From Forficula auricularia (lineage: Eukaryota; Arthropoda; Insecta; Dermaptera; Forficulidae), in NCBI GenBank assembly GCA_024734495.1, contig JALMQS010000187.1, positions 18,538,455 to 18,602,454 on the forward strand: DNA of 64,000 bases, in the 5' to 3' direction. A program made the translations under genes and the position numbers. Below, one piece after another: positions 1 through 10,190 of this stretch. Within the stretch, counting starts at the first letter, position 1. Every line of letters begins with the position of its first letter. The notes beneath the pieces were generated by a model. The model ran no database searches, was not told the DNA's origin, and was given only the letters and a program-made list of their open reading frames with translations.

Positions 1-43
1 CACTCCTACTTTTCTAGCCTAGCTGTTCCTCCTTAGCTCCTTG

Positions 44-985
44 GTTACAGGTAATCCTGAGTGGTAAATGATGCGTTTATTTTAGATTATATCGGCCTCA
101 ATAGATGCAACCCATGGGCTGAAATTTGGTGTTAATAGAACACACCTCTTCGCCAAGTTCCACTTGTCTAAATCAAACCGGTCAAATTTTAAACTGCGTA
201 CCGATCCTTCATAATAAATGTATAAATTATCCTTTAATTCAATAAACTTCAAATATGAGTTACAGGTAATCCTGAGTGGTAAATGATGAATTTGTTTTGG
301 ATTATATCGGCCGAATAGATGTAACTAATAGGATGAAATTTGGTGTTAATATAGCACCCCTCTGGGCCAAGTTTCACTTGGATCACGAGGATTCTTTAGG
401 ATTTCACTAGGATCATATCTTTTTCATTTCTCTTGGTCCAGATTTAAGATTTAGCTGACTCCAATAGCCTCAACCAGCAGTAGTCTAGCGATATATATAT
501 ATCTTGTTTAAAAATGCGGTCAAAAACAACTCTCTTTGATATATTAATTATTATTTAATATATTAATTAGAAAAATATTTAAAAATTCATTATTTCTTAC
601 ACAGAAATATATAAATTCAGATATTATTATTACTTAATATCTGACAAAAATCACCTGCATTCGATCCGCGAATGAATCAAATGTAGGAAACTCATAATCA
701 AGTTTCACTTGTCTAAATCAAACCGGTCAAATTTTAAACTGTGTACCGAAACTTCATAAAAAATAAATAAATTATCCTTTAATTCAAAAAAAACTTCAAA
801 TATGGAGTTACATGTAATCCTGAGTAGTAAATGATGCATTTTTTTGGATTATATTGTCCGAATAGATGCAACTAACAGGCTAAAATTTGGTGTTAATAAA
901 GCACTCCACTGGGCCAAATTTCACTTGTCTAAATCAAACCGGCCAAATTTTAAACTGCGTACCGAAACTTCATAATAAATGAATA
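44..985. repeat. 215-bp tandem repeat, three copies, middle copy interrupted
   Basis: Three head-to-tail copies begin at 44, 259 and 807, each opening with gttacaggtaatcctgagtg or a close variant. Copies 1 and 2 are exactly 215 bp apart. Copy 2 is split by an inserted element at 381-700. Each unit also carries a 'ggtgttaata' block and a 'ctaaatcaaaccggtcaaat' block, so the homology spans the whole unit. There is no coding potential. It is a short satellite-like array of unknown family. Confidence 0.85.
381..700 (+). mobile_element. Family A interspersed element, copy 1, with 11-bp target duplication
   Basis: A 320-bp insert lies in the second 215-bp tandem unit. The 11 bases agtttcacttg at 370-380 are repeated at 701-711, and the host unit reads through if the insert and one duplicate are removed. 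The body matches the outer parts of 6445-7305, the inverted copy at 14228-14395 and the gap-containing copy at 56850-57497. Shared signatures are 'gcagtagtct.gcgatata', paired 'ttaatatatt' blocks and a terminal 'gacaaaaatcacctgcattc'. It has no ORF. An 11-bp duplication fits a retroelement-type mechanism better than common MITE superfamilies. Confidence 0.75.
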
Positions 986-1549
986 AATTATTCTTTTGAT
1001 TAACACTCTATTTTATTTATTTATTAATCTTCATTTAAATGTAAATCAGTATAATCATTTTCTAACAAAAAAATCTATTAATTTAATACTGTAGATATTT
1101 GATTACCGGAAAAACGTTGCATGCTTTTCGAATGAATATGTATATTAGTTTATTTTTAAGATTGGTTATCTTGTTTATCGGCAACATCATTTTAATTAGA
1201 TCCTTCGAGACGATTTCCTGTTTACTTAGCCGATGGCTACTCTGAACATCCATATAAAACACACCTAGATGATTTCCAAGAAAGCTCTATCCTCATCTTG
1301 TTTTATCTTTAGGTAATAAACTAATATAACTCTCGAAGAGGTGAACTAATCCGTTGCGTACCAGTAGATTGAATGGAGACAATAAACAGGATTTGGAAGA
1401 AAATCAGTTGGCGGTATTTCGTAAAAATATTTAATTTAACCCTGTCGTCTCAGAGACGCCAGGGGCATTTCTTTTGTTCACTGTTTTTTTAAAAAATTCA
1501 CTTGCTGACTTGTGCTTTTATCTACCTCTCTATAAACTAAATACAGAGT
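986..1549. other. AT-rich stretch, nothing recognised
   Basis: No ORF, repeat match within the window or splice-site pair was seen. The only structure noted is a short hairpin, cgtctcagagacg, near 1450. Confidence 0.5.
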
Positions 1550-1915
1550 GGGCCATAAAGATCCCCCACATTTTGAAGAGGTACAAAAAAATGAAAAAAT
1601 TTATTTAGAAAAAAACTAAATATATTTTTGAAAAGAACATAAAATATTTTTTTTTAAACGTGTTTTAAACATTATATCAGACAAAAAAGGGTGGGTCAAA
1701 AATGAAAATTCTAGCCCTTTCGACCAAACTATGTATAGAAAATTTAGTTGAGTTTGGTCGAAAGGGCCAGAATTTTCATCTTTTGGCCCTCCCCCCAATT
1801 GGGTGGTTAGTTTTTGCATTTTATACCTTCTGGGGTCTACATAATAATGTACACAAAATTTAGTTGAGTTTGGTCGAAAGTGCTAGAATTTAAATCTCTG
1901 ACCCTCATCATTTCA
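1550..1915 (-). repeat. Family J related fragment with a small inverted repeat
   Basis: Read on the minus strand this resembles the middle of family J (4042-4732): the 'caaactcaaccaaattttgta' type block, the 'gaccccagaag' block and the 'aaaaactaac.gccc' block appear in the same order. A short inverted repeat is built from tgaaaattctagccctttcg (from about 1703) and its complement (to about 1782). Neither end of the full element is present, so this is a decayed partial copy. Confidence 0.6.
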
Positions 1916-2164
1916 GTGCTAAAAGGAAGAGATTATTTGTAAATTTTCATCACTGAGTCTAGGAGACGACATGCGACCTTATACAAAACTAAAAGTAAAT
2001 ATTTAAAATGTATTTAATTTAGTATTTTTAATTTTTATTGGCAACAGCTGTATGGAGGGTCCGGCGGACAGCTCGTTGAGATTTAATAAATACAAATTTG
2101 TACTAAGTTTTCAAGAACTTAATTAAAAATTAATTTAAAAATAGTAGCGATTGCTGATTTGTGC

Positions 2165-2206
2165 TAAGAGTGATGGTGAAGGCCAAGCCTTCGAAACTAT
2201 AGTCTC
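2165..2206 (+). ncRNA. Degenerate hammerhead-like motif
   Basis: The order is tgatgg, one spacer base, GAAGGC-CAA-GCCTTC, GAAAC, tatagtc. The stem is perfect and differs from the GAAGAC/GTCTTC stem of other P copies by paired changes. The first conserved C of the core is lost, so catalysis is unlikely. The RNA reading is an inference. Confidence 0.35.
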
Positions 2207-2242
2207 AAACAAATAAATTATTAATAAACATATAATAAAAAA

Positions 2243-2715
2243 ATACAAATCTTTGTAAAACAATCTTGAAAGGTTTATTTTGAAACTAGACGTTTCTCTC
2301 CCTTTATCGATAGAAATTTTTTTTAAAAAATTGAAAAAAGAAAAAAAGTTATTTAATGTTCCGAAATAACCCTAAGAAAATAAATATTTTGATAAGAGGC
2401 AATTGTACAAATTGGCCTGACGACAAAATTACCTTTAATTTAAATAAAAAATATAAATATTTATGAAAAATTATAAAATTATAATTATTAAAGGTAATTT
2501 CGTCGCCAGGACAATTTGTACAATTGCCTGATATCAAAATATTTAATTTTCTTAGAGTTGTTTTCGAAACATTAGCCGAAAACAACGTTTTTTTTTCTTT
2601 TTTTTCAATTTTTTAAAAAAATTTCTATTGATAAAGTGAGAATTTCTCCCGAAACGTCTAGTTTCAAAATAAACCTTCCGAGATTGTTTTACAAAGATTT
2701 GTATGTTTTTATTAT
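2243..2715. mobile_element. Family R foldback, copy 1
   Basis: Long inverted repeat. The left arm from about 2243 (atacaaatctttgtaaaaca...) is the reverse complement of the right arm ending near 2715. A second inverted pair lies inside, with aggcaattgtacaaattg near 2396 matched at about 2510-2545. Each outer arm carries the gaaacgt / ctccc / tatc-gatag block shared with 41650-42085, 31480-32060 and the 42170-42870 array. No protein is encoded; the ORFs crossing it are arm shadows. Confidence 0.75.
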
Positions 2716-2835
2716 ATTAAACAATCATCTTTTCAATATACTACGATACATATTTGATTTACCTATGTGTTTATGTTTATTTTCATCAAGCAGAGGACAA
2801 CCTATTTGTTTTCTCTTGATAAAATTTATTAGCCT

Positions 2836-3328
2836 GCTAGCGAGTAAGATACCCGCCAAAGGCGGGCTTCTCAGCTGATTTGATATATATTTTTTCAATT
2901 GTATACCAAACTGGTTTATCGCTCGCTAAAACCATACAATTTCTTGATACATTATTAAATCAATTAATAAATAACAAATAATGATAATAAAATTGATTTG
3001 TTCAATGGATCGAATAAAAATAATACCTATTCTAATAGGCAATTAATCCAATCAAATGGAATAAATGATGTACTTTGCCAAAAAACAGATAATAAAAAGA
3101 GAATGAATTAGTACAGTTAAATAATCAAAGACACTCTGATAAAATCAGAAACAATTAGAAATAGATGGGCTAATAGTCATAAAACAAACTGAAAATTTTC
3201 GAAATTCAATCAATAGTAGTCGCCCAGGAAACTCCGCATTTATTTATCAAGCATTCAGTAAACAGAAATCTTATTATATCTTATCTTATCTTATTATAAT
3301 AAACGAGCAATTCTTGTATATTTATATA
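2836..3328. other. AT-rich stretch with one strong GC hairpin
   Basis: A perfect hairpin cccgcc-aaa-ggcggg sits at 2852-2866. Read on the minus strand it follows a ctgagaa, so it resembles a hammerhead-like arm that lacks the GAAA side. A short run of ttatc units occurs at about 3270-3300. Nothing else is recognised. Confidence 0.45.
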
Positions 3329-3725
3329 TAAGAATCGGTTTCTTGAAAACGGCTCTAACGATTTGGATGAAATTGACGGGTTAGGGGGTTTTTGGGTTTA
3401 CACTTCGATCTGTCACGGTCTCATCTTTGGTAAAGTTGTTTTTGATGGGTTTTTGTTAATTCAAATAATTATTCACAGGTGGTAGTCTCGATAAAAATGT
3501 ATAATTACATTTTTATTCAATTTTCTTCTTTTAATAATTAATTGGTTTTTTAATTTTAAATCACATTACTAATTCATTACAAATATTATTAAATATTATA
3601 ATTCGTCAATTTGGTTAATTGGAGGTATTTTTGTGCATATTAAATTATTAAAAATAATATTAATATATCACTTTGAACTAAAGCAAAAAATTACCGAGCA
3701 ACGATCGATGTTCCAGGTACCTTTG
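3329..3725 (+). repeat. Family M interspersed repeat, copy 1
   Basis: Closely similar to 19335-20080. Both copies share 'gggttagggggtttttgg', 'ttcgatctgtcacggtctca' and 'tttttgatgggtttt', and both end near a hairpin of the type accgagc...gctcggt followed by 'ccaggtac'. This copy is shorter and its terminal hairpin is mutated. It has no ORF. The class is not determined. Confidence 0.7.
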
Positions 3726-3879
3726 ATTAAATCAGAAGAATTGCATTTTTGATATTTGGGTTCAATTTACGAAGGGGTGAATACAACCCTACGGAAATTA
3801 TTCATAGAACCTCAGATTTAATGTTGACCAATCTTTTGAATTTCTATAGAAATTTTAATTCTATTATTATCTGCATATG

Positions 3880-4041
3880 TCTTATATATGGGGATTCCAC
3901 GCCAAATTGGAGGGTTTGAAAAATTTTAAATTTTGATTTCTTCATTTTTTGACATTTTTTAGTATCCATCAAAAAAGTATTCCTGGTAAATTTTGAAATT
4001 TTTTTAATCACCGGTTTAATATATATCGAATTTCTGTTTTT
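3880..4041 (+). repeat. Family L fragment, interrupted by family J
   Basis: Shares 'gggtttgaaaaatttt', 'aattttgaaatttttttaat' and 'caccggttta' with 62846-63420 in the same orientation, and with 34133-35110 and 35862-36010 in the opposite orientation. The homology stops abruptly at 4041 where family J begins, so J appears to have inserted into an L copy. Confidence 0.65.
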
Positions 4042-4732
4042 ACTTTACCATACAGGGTATTGTAATAGTGCATAAAAAAAAGCGTTTTTTTCCTTCTTTT
4101 TTTCGAAATATCTCAAAAACGGCTGAAACTATTTTGATTAAAAAAATTGAGCGAAACCAAAGAATTTCGCTCTATAAAAAAACTCTAATAAGTGAACATC
4201 GAAAAAATTATATTTTTCGAGATAATAATTGTTTTATCAAAATGACTGTTAGTTAGTCTGTGCGTTACCAAATTTTTGTGGACGAGCTAACTCAAAAACT
4301 AGTGTGAATATCAAAACCAAATTTCACACGTAGTTTTGGTCCATTGAGATCAAGAGCTGATTAGATTTTGGTGAATATCAACCCAAAATTAAGGAGGGTG
4401 GAGGAGGGGTTAAAAATTAAAAATCTAGGCCATTTGAGCAAACTCAGCCAAATTTTGTATACATAATCAGTGGGACCCCAGAAGTCTAAAAATGCAAAAA
4501 CTAACCGCCCGAAATGGAGGGGGGTAGGGTCAAAAAATTAAAATATAGGCTCTTGTACCAAACTCCACCAAATTTTGTATACATAATCAGTGGGCCGCCA
4601 GTAATCTAAAAATGCAAAAATTAACCCCCCTACATGATTATAAATAATTTTATTAAATATTAAATATAAGTGAGGGGCTAGGTTGGATGATAAAGTCAAG
4701 TGGATGGCCACATCAGAACATGTCAGCTTATT
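4042..4732 (+). mobile_element. Family J element, copy 1
   Basis: Near full-length copy of a roughly 690-780 bp non-coding element, also at 44483-45176 and 50311-51090. All begin actttaccataca and all contain an inverted version (tgtatggtaaagt) near the other end, about 36 bp before the shared end 'cagaac.tgtcagcttattt'. In this copy the second terminal motif is mutated. The internal open frame 4068-4256 lies in the repeat and is not conserved as protein, so I do not call a gene. The superfamily is unresolved because no clean target duplication was found. Confidence 0.75.
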
Positions 4733-4921
4733 TATTTTTATAAATGTTCACATAGATAAAATTTTTTAACTCTCATAGCAAGAATGTAATTATAATTTCA
4801 CCAAAATTTTTTTAACTTAAACAATTTAATATAATTTTGATAAAAACATGTTTTTTTTATCGTAATACATTCAAATTCGCTTATTTGAGGATTTGTTTTG
4901 TTTTTATTACCCATATATCAG

Positions 4922-4979
4922 GATTATCCGGTTCGCCTTTAGTCCCAGTTAGTCCGGATAAACGTGAGGTTCTACTGTA
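4922..4979 (-). mobile_element. pogo/Tigger-like terminal inverted repeat
   Basis: Read on the minus strand the segment starts TA-CAGTAGAACCTCACG, followed by 'tttatccggactaactggga'. This is the characteristic layout of pogo/Tigger ends (Tc1/mariner superfamily), recalled from family knowledge. A TA dinucleotide sits at the outer edge, as expected. No opposite end or transposase was found nearby, so this is probably a solo remnant. Confidence 0.5.
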
Positions 4980-5424
4980 ACTGTATTTCAGCTCAGAGCA
5001 GGTGACTATCTATAAAATGAAATCTTTCAAAAATATATCTTATTTATTTAATAAATTGCGTAGTTGTATTGTACTTTTGATAGTCATTGCAAGTATCACA
5101 AATGAAATAATTTAAATATTCATTTCATGCTAATTAAAATAGCCCCTTCCTGAGCTCCACCCTGTGTAATTAAAATTAAAGCTCTCATTAGAAAAGGGCG
5201 AGGGGAGAAAATTCAACAGTTTTCGGAGTATCAGATAATTATCAACTTGGGTTTTGAAACGTAAAATTCGAAAAAATTAGAAGCAATAAGACTTGTTATA
5301 AAATTCAATCGGGAAAATTTTACGATGAAATCGTTCAGATCTTTGACTGAAATTTGTTTCTTCTTGGAAAAATATTGCCCCGGATAGCTTTTTAGCATTT
5401 TTTGACTCTCGAGGAAAAACAATC
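4980..5424. other. AT-rich stretch, nothing recognised
   Basis: No repeat relationship or convincing exon was seen. The minus-strand ORF at 5231-5422 is low-complexity and unlike any protein I know. Confidence 0.45.
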
Positions 5425-6019
5425 ACAAAGAAAAATCAATGCGGTTGACCTCTGCTTGATGAAAATAAACATATCCATATTTAACAACAAAACGAATGTC
5501 TATTATCTAGAAATAACAGAAAAACTATTTTTAATTAAAAATACTTTTATTATGTGATAATATATTATTTATTTGTTAGGGACTTTATACTTTCAAATGT
5601 TTGGCTCTTTATCATCACATCATAATCTTTTTTAATTAACAATATTTTTTCTGATATTTCTGATAGGTTCAAATACCCGATTGGATATAGACAAATTCGT
5701 TTTGTTGTTATATAGTCACAAACTAGACAGATAATAAACGATTGACCAACTTGCTATAAAAGCTCGAAACCCCTAAAAAACTTAGTAAATTCGATATTTG
5801 ATTGTATCTAACTTTCTGAGATTTGGCTCGTGATCCAGGCTTCTTTCCTTCTACTCTCTTCTTTTCACGATGGATGGGCCATCCTATACAGGCCTTTAGG
5901 AGATGCACCTTCGGGTATTTGGGCCCATGAAAATAACAGATAAAATATTTCTAATTAAAAAGACTGATGATAAGGTTTAACATTCGAAACTATAGTCTCT
6001 AACAAATAAATTCTATATA

Positions 6020-6073
<54 letters not shown>

Positions 6074-6125
6074 TCTATATGTTTATTTGCATCGAGCAGA
6101 GGATAACCTTGTAGATTTTTGTTTA
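5425..6125. mobile_element. Family P foldback, copy 4, decayed
   Basis: The left arm (about 5425-5560) has 'gacctctgcttgatgaaaat'. The right arm (about 5925-6125) has the complementary 'ttgcatcgagcagaggataa'. Between the arm and the loop on the right side lies 'ctgatgataaggtttaac' followed by attcgaaac and tatagtctc, a decayed hammerhead-like motif. The loop (5560-5925) is unrelated sequence and includes a 'cccgattggatatagacaaa' block that recurs near 56710. A long AT microsatellite interrupts the right arm. Confidence 0.55.
6022..6070. repeat. (AT)n microsatellite
   Basis: About 24 uninterrupted AT dinucleotides. Confidence 0.95.
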
Positions 6126-6444
6126 TTTAATTTAATTTAATTCTATTTTTATTAATGGCCTCCTGTCTTAAGGGGTATTCGGTCAGCACATTAGAGCTTT
6201 TTTTAGAATTTATACAATTAAATTAAACATAACAATAAATAATAATAATATTATTAAATAGAAAACTGTGACGAAATCAAAAGTTTTAAAAATTAAATTT
6301 CTAGCTTCGCTTTCTTTTATTATACTTCACAATAAAGTAGGTACACCAAAATAGATGCTATTCTTAAATATAACAAACTTTGTTAATAGGTATATAGGTA
6401 TGTAGTAGATATGATCAATTTTTTTTATCTAATAAACTTAAAAT
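6126..6444. other. AT-rich stretch, nothing recognised
   Basis: No inverted repeats, known repeat motifs or exon signals were noticed. Confidence 0.45.
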
Positions 6445-6611
6445 TGGCGATTTCTCTTTAAAAACCTTCTCAATATTTTTTATAATTTTCTCATTAATAT
6501 ATTAAAGAATAATTAACATATTAATGGGAATTGTTTTGATTGAGCTTTTAGGTCCAGACTTAAGACTCAGCAGACTCCATAGCTTCAACCGCAGTAGTCT
6601 CGCGATATATA

Positions 6612-7093
6612 ATTAGTAGAGATTGTGGTGTTGGTTCAAGCTGAAACATCTTTAATAAAGATAAGAGTAAATAAATATTATATTTAATTAAATTCAAAGT
6701 TTTTGCCGAGAGTAGCAGAATTTTTATATATTGAAGGAGACAATAAAAGAGTGTGTCTTCTGCTGGAATTATAAATTTCTAACCTAACCACATGAAAGAT
6801 GTTAACCTTTCATTCATAAATTAATTCCTGTGAATACATTGTAATAGACTGATGAAGAGGGCAAAGCCCTCGAAACTATAGTCTCGTTATAAATAAATAA
6901 AATTTATAATTCCAGCAGAAGACACACTCTTTTATTGTCTCCTTCAATTATTTGTAATATTCATTTACTATGAGTTAGTGATTCTTGGTCACTTGGTTCA
7001 CATTAAAATTTTAATGTGAAACAAGTGACCAAGAATTCTCAACTCATAGTAAATGAATATTACATATAATATTTATTTACTCTTATCTTTTAT
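6612..7093 (+). mobile_element. Family B foldback, copy 1, containing a Q-type core
   Basis: Flanked by the identical 11-mer CGCGATATATA at 6601-6611 and 7094-7104. It starts with a one-sided head ('agagattgtggtgttggttc', then 'ggtgaaacat') followed by an inverted repeat whose arms begin 'aaagataagagtaaat' and end 'atttactcttatcttt'. Inside are a 'gccgagagtagcaga' block, paired 'cagcagaagacacactct' blocks, and one hammerhead-like motif at 6849. It encodes no protein. One-sided head plus inverted repeat plus 11-bp duplication is the pattern of all five B copies. Confidence 0.85.
6849..6883 (+). ncRNA. Hammerhead-like core in a family B/Q element
   Basis: The order is CTGATGA, one extra A, GAGGGC-AAA-GCCCTC, GAAAC, tatagtc. 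The invariant CUGANGA and GAAA positions of hammerhead ribozymes are present and stem II is perfect (6 bp). The ACT-AT-AGTC after GAA could form the very short stem III and cleavage triplet known from Penelope-like hammerheads. The extra base before stem II departs from the canonical core. Activity is not established. Confidence 0.45.
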
Positions 7094-7380
7094 CGCGATA
7101 TATATCTTGTTTTAAAAGCTCGATCAAAACAATTTCGTTAATATGTTAATTATTCTTTAATATATTAATAAGAAAATTATAAATTGATTTAACTTCATAT
7201 TTCAAGTTAGAAATATATAAGTTCAGATATTATTTTCACTTAATATTTGACAAAAATCACCTCCATTCGATTCGCGATTGAATTAAATGTAGGAAGCACT
7301 CGACTTTGCAATATTGAAGATCACATTACGTTGGTCTTTTTTTCTAGAAGAGTTTCTCTGCAGCTCGTTTTTAGCCATTT

Positions 7381-7578
7381 TTAAGTGATTCCCCGACAAT
7401 CTTGGAACGGCGAGAATGTCTTCGCTTTAAAATAATAAATCCGAGCGGTGCTACGCGGAGTGCATCGGCGTCCATAGTCTGGACTCGAACCCCGGCCTCC
7501 GCCCTGACTCTTTATTGATTTGACGCCCACATAAGACGTGGGATCAGACAGTACTTCCCTCACGACATCTCGAATCAA
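7381..7578 (-). other. GC-richer patch with tRNA B-box-like motif and short open frame
   Basis: On the minus strand, ccggggttcgagtccagact resembles a pol III B box (GGTTCGANNCC). The same strand has a 65-codon open frame from 7578 to 7381 containing 'REVLSDPTSYVGVKSIKSQG'. GC content is clearly above the surroundings. It could be part of a tRNA-derived SINE or another retroelement, or an exon; I cannot decide. No acceptor/donor pair frames it. Confidence 0.3.
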
Positions 7579-7695
7579 AAACTCACTAGAAAATATACAA
7601 ATCTGTTTTCAGAAAAGATAATCTTATTTAATTTTAATTACTTTTAGACAACAAGCTCTATTACCAGAGAGTAAGAAAGTGAGTTTTGAATCGAC

Positions 7696-7733
7696 TACAT
7701 ATATACATATATATGTGCGCGCGCGCGCGCGCG

Positions 7734-7767
<34 letters not shown>

Positions 7768-7768
7768 T
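7696..7768. repeat. Compound (TA)(CG)13(CA)13 microsatellite
   Basis: Alternating purine-pyrimidine throughout: ta-rich start, then about 13 CG dinucleotides (7717-7742), then about 13 CA dinucleotides to 7768. The ORF across it encodes only arginine-alanine and threonine-histidine runs and is not a gene. Confidence 0.95.
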
Positions 7769-8119
7769 TCTAAATATTTATATCAGACTGAAGATGCATA
7801 GCAAATTTCTAGTTGCACAAAAAAGAAAATACCTGGAAACCTGGAAACAAGGAGTAAAAACTGGAGATACTTTAAAAACAATTAATATTTTTTGATGAAC
7901 TATAATTGTTGGAACTTGATAATTGCATCAGTTTCAGAACGAGTCAATGATTGTAAATAAATTAAGTACATGGATCGTGTAATCTTAACAATACTTAAAC
8001 CACTGATTGATCTTGAGTAGCAGCTACATTATTGATTAAGTAATAAAAAACATAATCAAAATTTGAATTAAATCCGAGGTGATTGATAATAAATGTAAGA
8101 GCATTCTTGTCACGACAAT
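7769..8119. other. AT-rich stretch, nothing recognised
   Basis: Only low-complexity open frames were seen, with no repeat motif shared elsewhere in the window. Confidence 0.4.
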
Positions 8120-9092
8120 GAAGAAAATTCCTCTATTCTACTTCTGGTTTGAACACCTGCTGGATCTTTGACTTCTAGATAAATCAGCTTAATCTCACAT
8201 AAGTATGGAATCAGATAAAGTTAGAGCTGAAATGGTCGAAACCTGATAGCTAAACTGATGTACACTAACCACCATTTTTATGAAGAATACAAATACCTAA
8301 TATATTTCAGTACCTATACTATTTTTAAATCCAATGTGAAATAGGTAATATAGAATATGCAACATCAGCTCTATTGGAATAATACTCTCGCTGATGTATA
8401 CCACCAGCCATCTGTATGAAGAATACAAATACCTAATATATTTAAGTGAAGGTACTATTTTTTAATCCAATGTAAAATAGGCAGCAGTATCGCATGCAAC
8501 ATCAGCTCTATTGAATTAATACTTCATTGAATGAAGAAAATTCTAGGTTCTACTAGACTTAGGACTGGTTTGTATGTACACCTGCTGGATCTTTGATTTC
8601 TAGATAAATCAGCTTAATTGTAACATAAGTAGTGGAATCAAATAAACTTAGAGACGAAATGGTCGAACGATCTGACAGCTAACCTTATTTACACAATCCA
8701 GTCATTTTTATGAAGAAGTATAAGTACCTAATATATTTAAGTTCTAATTTTTAATGTAATGTAAAATAAGCAACGTAGAATATGAAACTTCCAGCTCTAT
8801 TGGATGAAGAAAATTATGTCTGGTTCTACTGGACTTAGGACTGGTTTGTACACCTGCCGGATCTTTGACTTCTAGATAAATCAGCTTAATTGTAGCATAA
8901 GGTATGGAATCAGATAAAGTTAGAGACAAAATGACCTCAATCTGACAGCTAACCTGATGTACACAACTAGCTATTTTTAGAGTGAAGAATACAAATACCT
9001 AATATATTTAAGTATACTAAAGTATTTTTTAATCCAATGGAAATAGGTAACATAGAACATGCAACATCAGCTCTACTGGATTAATTCTCTGG
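8120..9092 (+). repeat. Degenerate tandem repeat with units of about 275-410 bp
   Basis: Units starting gaagaaaatt begin at 8120, 8533 and 8806. Each contains 'ggatctttgacttctagata', 'aatcagcttaat', 'tggaatcagataaa', a 'gaagaatacaaatacctaat' block and 'catcagctctattgga'. The first unit is longer because its second half is duplicated internally (8281 and about 8416). Divergence between units suggests an old array. Confidence 0.8.
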
Positions 9093-9119
9093 CTCATTGG
9101 TTTAATCCACACGCATGAA

Positions 9120-9290
9120 TTAATTAAAGGACCATGTTTCGAGAAAAGATCCCGACAACACTTGGGATGGCTCCGGAGTGTTCAATTACCCTTCAGGGCC
9201 TGGTAGCTGGTCACCAGTTTTTTTAACCACTTTGTGGTTCTCCCAGCCACCCGTCCAGCGTCCAGAGACCGTTAGGATGAAGATGAGATG
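9120..9290. other. GC-richer unclassified segment
   Basis: Read on the minus strand it contains 'ccctgaagggtaattgaaca' and ends near 'gatcttttctcgaaac', faintly like the foldback arms, but no opposing arm was found. It holds a short palindrome ggtagctggtcacc. It may be a retroelement fragment. Confidence 0.25.
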
Positions 9291-10010
9291 CACGGAACGA
9301 ATTCATCCATTCTGGAAACTCATTCTTTATGCAGCCAATTCATTTATTTGTGTATGAAAAGACAAGCTGTTCGGCGGATGAGTCAGTCAACGGGATGCTC
9401 TTCATTACCACAACTAACGTTAGATTATTATCTCTTATTATATGCAGTTACTATGCATAATAAAATCTCCATTCATTCTTGCATTTTTAAATATTATTGC
9501 AAGATTACAAAATGAAATTATTCAAGTTGGTTTTTTATTCATTGACTTTTTCAATCGAAACGGAATAAAAACTTTCTTAAAAAGAAAAAAATAAGTATTT
9601 TCTATTTAAATACATATCTATGTTCAAAAGATATTAAATGTGATAGGCTGTTTCAATGCAGAATAGAAATTTTTCTAGAAACAACACAAAATTCACTAAT
9701 AGCATGTTTAACTGTAATGAATACAGGTCATCCGAGTTTAAGGGTTCACTAAACTAACAAATATAAATATGGAAAACCAAAGACAAGCACCCAAATTAAA
9801 TTGCATGATCTGAAAGATTCTTTTTGTTAAGATAGGTAACTGATGATGATTTAAAAACTGAATTTATCTTTTGCTGAAAATATACACATATCTATTATCT
9901 TCTAATTTAATTAGCAATCCGGCAGGCCCAGACGAGAACAATATATTTCCTATACGAAGTGTTATTTCATTTTCTTGAATTTCAAATTATTCAATCATCA
10001 TCATCACTAT
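9291..10010. other. AT-rich stretch, nothing recognised
   Basis: No repeat partner in the window. The plus-strand ORF 9288-9515 has no recognisable domain. Confidence 0.4.
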
Positions 10011-10117
10011 TTGAGACCCTTGGGGCTACCAAAAACACATGATCTAATTATGTTATTTATTTATGTACATTTGCTCGAGTTCTCGTAACATGTTATTTTT
10101 TACGAGGGACACAACCC

Positions 10118-10190
10118 CTTTTAGTCGCCTCTGCACGACAAGCAGGGGATTGTGGCCCAATTCTAACCCCTGGGCCACAGGGGGATATTT
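10118..10190 (+). mobile_element. LINE 3'-end-like fragment
   Basis: 'ttttagtcgcctctgcacga' and 'caagcaggggattgtggccc' followed by a hairpin (gtggccc ... gggccac) resemble the conserved 3' region of insect non-LTR retrotransposons, as I recall it from lepidopteran LINE ends. Only about 70 bp is present and no reverse transcriptase is nearby, so the family cannot be named. Confidence 0.4.

Larger units (their letters stand above)
2135..2835 (+). mobile_element. Family P half element (hammerhead-like side) invaded by a family R foldback
   Basis: The left piece (2135-2240) holds gaaggccaagccttcgaaac followed by 'tatagtctcaaacaaataaa'. The right piece (2735-2835) holds 'tttattttcatcaagcagag' followed by 'gacaacc'. 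These two pieces are contiguous in other P copies (22511-23053, 52540-52935). Here they are separated by the R foldback at 2243-2715. Only one arm of P survives. The hammerhead-like core is altered (GTGATGG instead of CTGATGA), but its hairpin GAAGGC/GCCTTC is perfect. Confidence 0.6.
6445..7305 (+). mobile_element. Family A foldback, copy 2, with family B inserted at its centre
   Basis: Outer arms: 'ttctcattaatatattaaag' near 6490 and its reverse complement near 7165. The arm sequence continues into the 'gattgagctttt' / 'aaaagctcgatc' pair. The palindrome centre contains gcagtagtctcgcgatatat, as in copies 1 and 4, and here it is split at CGCGATATATA by a family B element (6612-7093). The distal part to 7305 matches the 'gacaaaaatcacc' end of copy 1. 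Confidence 0.75.

Noticed and set aside
44..985. CRISPR array
   Set aside because: Units are 215 bp with homology throughout, no spacer structure and no cas genes; the window is eukaryotic.
2852..2866. GC hairpin as a bacterial-type terminator
   Set aside because: There is no bacterial gene context; it looks like a relic foldback arm.
7686..7895. Arg-Ala / Thr-His-rich frame
   Set aside because: Translation of the CG/CA microsatellite.
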